Assembly (NCBI GenBank): GCA_035048485.1
Contig: CM068582.1
Span: 38,661,096 to 38,725,095 of the forward strand
Direction: 5' to 3'
Length of the DNA: 64,000 bases
DNA from: Pteria penguin
Taxonomy: Eukaryota > Mollusca > Bivalvia > Pterioida > Pteriidae
A program made the position numbers and the translations under genes. Below the pieces are notes generated by a model that worked only from the letters and a program-made list of their open reading frames with translations, was not told the origin of the DNA and made no database searches. Shown here in pieces: positions 60,690 through 64,000 of the stretch (within the stretch, counting starts at the first letter, position 1; each line of letters opens with the position of its first letter).

Positions 60690-62610
60690 TAAATAAAACA
60701 AAATAAAATACCAAAAGGGATTTCTATCGATAATAGTGAATATAGAATATCCCTATATGCCGATGATACTACCTTAGTCCTTGATGGATCTGACATTTTT
60801 AAAGAAAGCAATTGATATCTTGCAAGAATTCTATAAAATGTCTGGTTTAAAAATAAATGTAAATAAAACAGATGTAGTCTTGATTGGTAGCAAAAAGTAT
60901 TGTAATGATGTAATATGTCCTGATTGCAATCGGACCCGGCTGACGGTATATTAAGACAGCAAAGTCGCTTTGAGTTGCAAATTCTATTAGCGTGACATGT
61001 TGGGTATTGATTTAGTACGAAGAAACAATATTAGCACATAATCCTACTTTAAGTATTGGGATTTCTAGAAATAAATCTTATAAAATGTTCATAATTTTTT
61101 TTAAAAAAGATTAGTTCATTACAAAAACCAATTTATTTCCGAATATTAACGATAACACCCGAGAGACTTTCCTAAAAAGGAAAAAAAGCGCGACTACTTT
61201 CCTACTATGGACAAAATGAGGCGTGGCTTTAGAAATTTTAGCGAGAACATTTACAACTGCGCAAAAAAGTGGTTTCAAAAACAAGTAAATCTTATTTTAC
61301 ATAATGTCATTTGGCTTTGTGACCAATATCTTGACCATTTATAGCTATTTCAATTGCAAGCTAAGTTTTTTTTTAAAAAAAGCTACGCTTGTTTAGATCT
61401 AGAATGGACGATGCACTTTAAACTTCTGGGTGTCCAATTTGTTGATCTGACAAAAATCAATTTTCTAAACAATGACAAAAGGATTGTGAAAATTAAATCA
61501 ATCATTAAACAGTGGAACAAACGACAGTTTATACCATTTGGTAGATTGACGTTGATTAAAACTTTACTGATATCTCAGTTAAACCATTTATTTATATTCT
61601 TACCAGACCCGGATATTCATTTTATAAATAAATTAAATTCTATTCTATATGAATTCCTTTTGAAAGGTAAGGCAGATAAGGTAAAATGCAGCGTCATTGT
61701 TCAGAAATATGAATCAGGGGGTTTACAAATGATTGAATTACAACATGCATCAGACGAATGATAAATAGATCAAAATCTGATTAGCTGTCTTTAACAAACT
61801 CCTTCTTTCATCAACTTTGTATATGCATTTATGGAAACAAGGATAAAAGCATGGAAAACCCTTTTTGGGAAAATGTTTCAGATAATGAGTTGATGTACTT
61901 AACAAGAGGGTATGATCATTTGGGAACAATTTGTTAAACAACCTATTTTGTTCTATCCTCATTCTCATAGATAATAAACCAATGTTTTTTTCCAACTTTA
62001 TATGAAAAATGTTTGAAATAAATTAATAACTTTCCGCACGGTAATGGTAATTTTCTTTCTTATCAGGAATTTTTAGATCAGTTTGATGTAAGATGTAATT
62101 TTGTAACCTTCATGACAACTATCACAGTATCAAAAAGAATGAAAAATAAATTTCATATTATGAATGAATACTATAAAATAAATGAACCATGTATTCCTTT
62201 AAATTTAGACAGAGTTTTTTCATTCAAAGATAGGAGCAAAGGATATGTACACTTTGTTAAAAACATAACACCAATCCTTCAGGACAACCAAAATGCCAAT
62301 TATAACCACAGAGTAGACAAAGATATATATAAATCCATTTTTGAATTTTAAATGTTCAAACTCAGATGGTTCCAATTTAGAATAAACCACCTTATTTTGG
62401 TCCCAATGAACTATTATGCAAAATTGGAAGAACTGACACACCTTATTGCACATTTTGTAATACCAATATAGAAACAATATATCATATTTTTGGGGAATGT
62501 CATTATGTCACTTATTAAAAGAATGTATGTTCCGCAGAAATCTCTTTTAAAACAAGATGATGCATTCGATTTTGCCAACATGTGTCCTTTAAGGTAGTTA
62601 AAAATAAAGG
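60690..62610 (+). pseudogene. Decayed non-LTR retrotransposon (LINE) 3' part
   Basis: The RT core ISLYADDTTLVLDGS is at about 60750-60795, followed by KINVNKTDVVLIGSKK. After a stretch of about 400 bases that does not continue the RT, the frame 61354-61761 gives LLGVQFVDLTKINF, RQFIPFGRLTLIKTLLISQ and LLKGK, standard post-RT sequence. At 62350-62510 a C-terminal CTFCN...ETIYHIFGECH knuckle follows. Frames are interrupted throughout, so it is inactive. Confidence 0.7.
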
Positions 62611-62717
62611 TAAATTAATCAAAAGCACAGTATGTTTTGAATGATATTCATTCTAAATTTTCAAAACTGTACACATGAATTATCAATGTATTCGTTTGTA
62701 TTCATATACTATTCACA

Positions 62718-62719
<2 letters not shown>

Positions 62720-62804
<85 letters not shown>
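62720..62804. repeat. (AT)n microsatellite
   Basis: About 42 AT units followed by (GTAT)n. The open frame across it (poly Ile/Tyr) is not a gene. Confidence 0.95.
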
Positions 62805-62816
<12 letters not shown>

Positions 62817-64000
62817 ATTGTTATGAGTGTTATATGTATTTATTTATATCTGTTTCTTTAAATCTCTCCTCTTCTTCCTCCTGTCTCCATTCTGTCTTCC
62901 TTTTTCCTCCTCCTCCTTCTTTCTATACAAAAATGTTTTGTTTGTCTTATAATGTATCATTGTACTTGACAATCAAAATAAATAATAAAAAAAGAGTAAA
63001 TTTACCTCGGAGTAGTGCGAACGCAGTAAGAGTAATTACACAGAATTCACTGATGGACAATGCGCTGAAAAGTTTACTGGATATGACTGATACTGATTTG
63101 TAAATAAACACCTTTTCTCGGATAATATCATTTTCAAATAAGCATTTCTGTAATTTCTTTTCGTGATGTGTATTAATCAAGATGTGTATTGGGCCATAGT
63201 GTAAGTAGCCAGTGCTATTTATTATTTAAACATCCATTCAAGGTTAACACGGCAACGTGCCCTTTTTCTATGATAAACAGACCGCTCAAAACGTAAGACA
63301 TCAACTAGCTTCTACGAATAACATATCACTCGTCAGTGATGATCACCATGGAATAGAAGTATAAATATTTGAAGAGCACTGCTTCGGGTGTGTCCGTGAA
63401 ATAATCATGGAGTGATGCAAAACAATAGATAATCATGTAATCAATCTGGAGTGGAAAAGTGGTGAGCAAGCTTGGACTGTTATATGGAAATTTATCTGAA
63501 GTTTCTATTCACAATGAGGGGCCCTACTTAATCTACAGAACAAATTAAGGCAAGGTAAATATTCTAAAATTTACGTTGCAATCGTTTTTCCCAATAATAT
63601 AGTTTCCATACTATCAGATCACACTCAAAATGAATCTATCCAATGAACACTGAAAAATCAAAGAAATTCCCTGAAAATGACAAAAGCTGGGAAGAATTTA
63701 AAAAAAAAAAACGTTAAGAGATAAAAACAATGGCACTTCTGAAAATAACCTTTTGATCATTCTGATACAATTGGATTGACGATCTTCGTAGCTGGTCTTT
63801 AGAATAAAGCTTGTCCAAGACGGTATACGATGGGGATAATGGCCTTGTGTCCTGGGTTCATTCTTCTGAAATTATCAGTTGGTTTACTTCTTCGTTTAGG
63901 GCATAATGATTTTTGACATTATAGCATGGAACATACTGGTTTAGTTATATACTTTCGCGTATGTATTTAGGAGGATTCATAGATGCACAAACATTAGAAG
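62805..64000. other. Right end, no gene recognised
   Basis: Holds a CT-rich tract at 62870-62920, a SINE tail remnant at about 63380-63440 (CACTGCTTCGGGTGTGTCCG, GTGAAATAATCATGGAGTG) and an unidentified exon-like frame near 62995-63101 on the plus strand. Confidence 0.5.

Overview
The window is eukaryotic genomic DNA: AT-rich, with short protein-coding exons separated by long introns with GT..AG ends, many microsatellites, tRNA-headed SINEs, inverted-repeat elements and decayed RT/transposase relics. The style of the dispersed repeats (arrays rich in AGGTCA-type words, SINEs ending in a GTGACGTAAAAC(A/C) block plus (AATC)n) and the gene content point to a lophotrochozoan, most likely a bivalve mollusc. 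This placement is an inference; nothing in the window names the species.

Three spliced genes can be reconstructed exon by exon, with splice sites and reading phases that agree across every junction. (1) Plus strand, about 1.5-18.0 kb: a cysteine-rich, single-pass membrane receptor resembling the TNF-receptor superfamily. Nine exons are visible; the signal-peptide exon(s) lie upstream or are not recognised. (2) Minus strand, 40.9 down to 24.8 kb: a complete 11-exon, 592-codon gene of the brambleberry / KAR5 / GEX1 nuclear-fusion (karyogamy) family, with signal peptide, the conserved Cys-rich N-terminal block, coiled coils, membrane segments and a C-terminal Cys/His motif. (3) Minus strand, 56.1 down to 45.2 kb: a 17-coding-exon Mind bomb (MIB)-type RING E3 ubiquitin ligase of about 848 residues: MIB/HERC2 domain, ZZ finger, second MIB/HERC2 domain, REP region, ankyrin repeats, C-terminal RING. 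Its first coding intron appears to use a GC-AG splice pair, and one ankyrin exon has a decayed partial duplicate next to GA microsatellites.

Layout: 0-1.5 kb upstream sequence with a small inverted-repeat element and a minisatellite; 1.5-18 kb receptor gene with a Penelope-like RT relic and a ~1.6 kb element in its introns; 18-24.8 kb gene-free, with a dead mariner, a MITE and AGGTCA-rich tandem arrays; 24.8-40.9 kb brambleberry-like gene with SINEs and a pogo/Tigger-like element nested in a tandem array; 41-45 kb bmb upstream region, dispersed repeats and a possible FLYWCH-like exon; 45.2-56.1 kb MIB gene; 56-64 kb gene-poor, with a hairpin MITE and a decayed LINE.

The three genes are not an operon and no shared pathway is shown by the sequence. 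Mind bomb ligases and TNFR-type receptors both belong to ubiquitin-linked signalling in animals, but any link here is only proximity. No CRISPR, rRNA or free-standing tRNA gene was seen.
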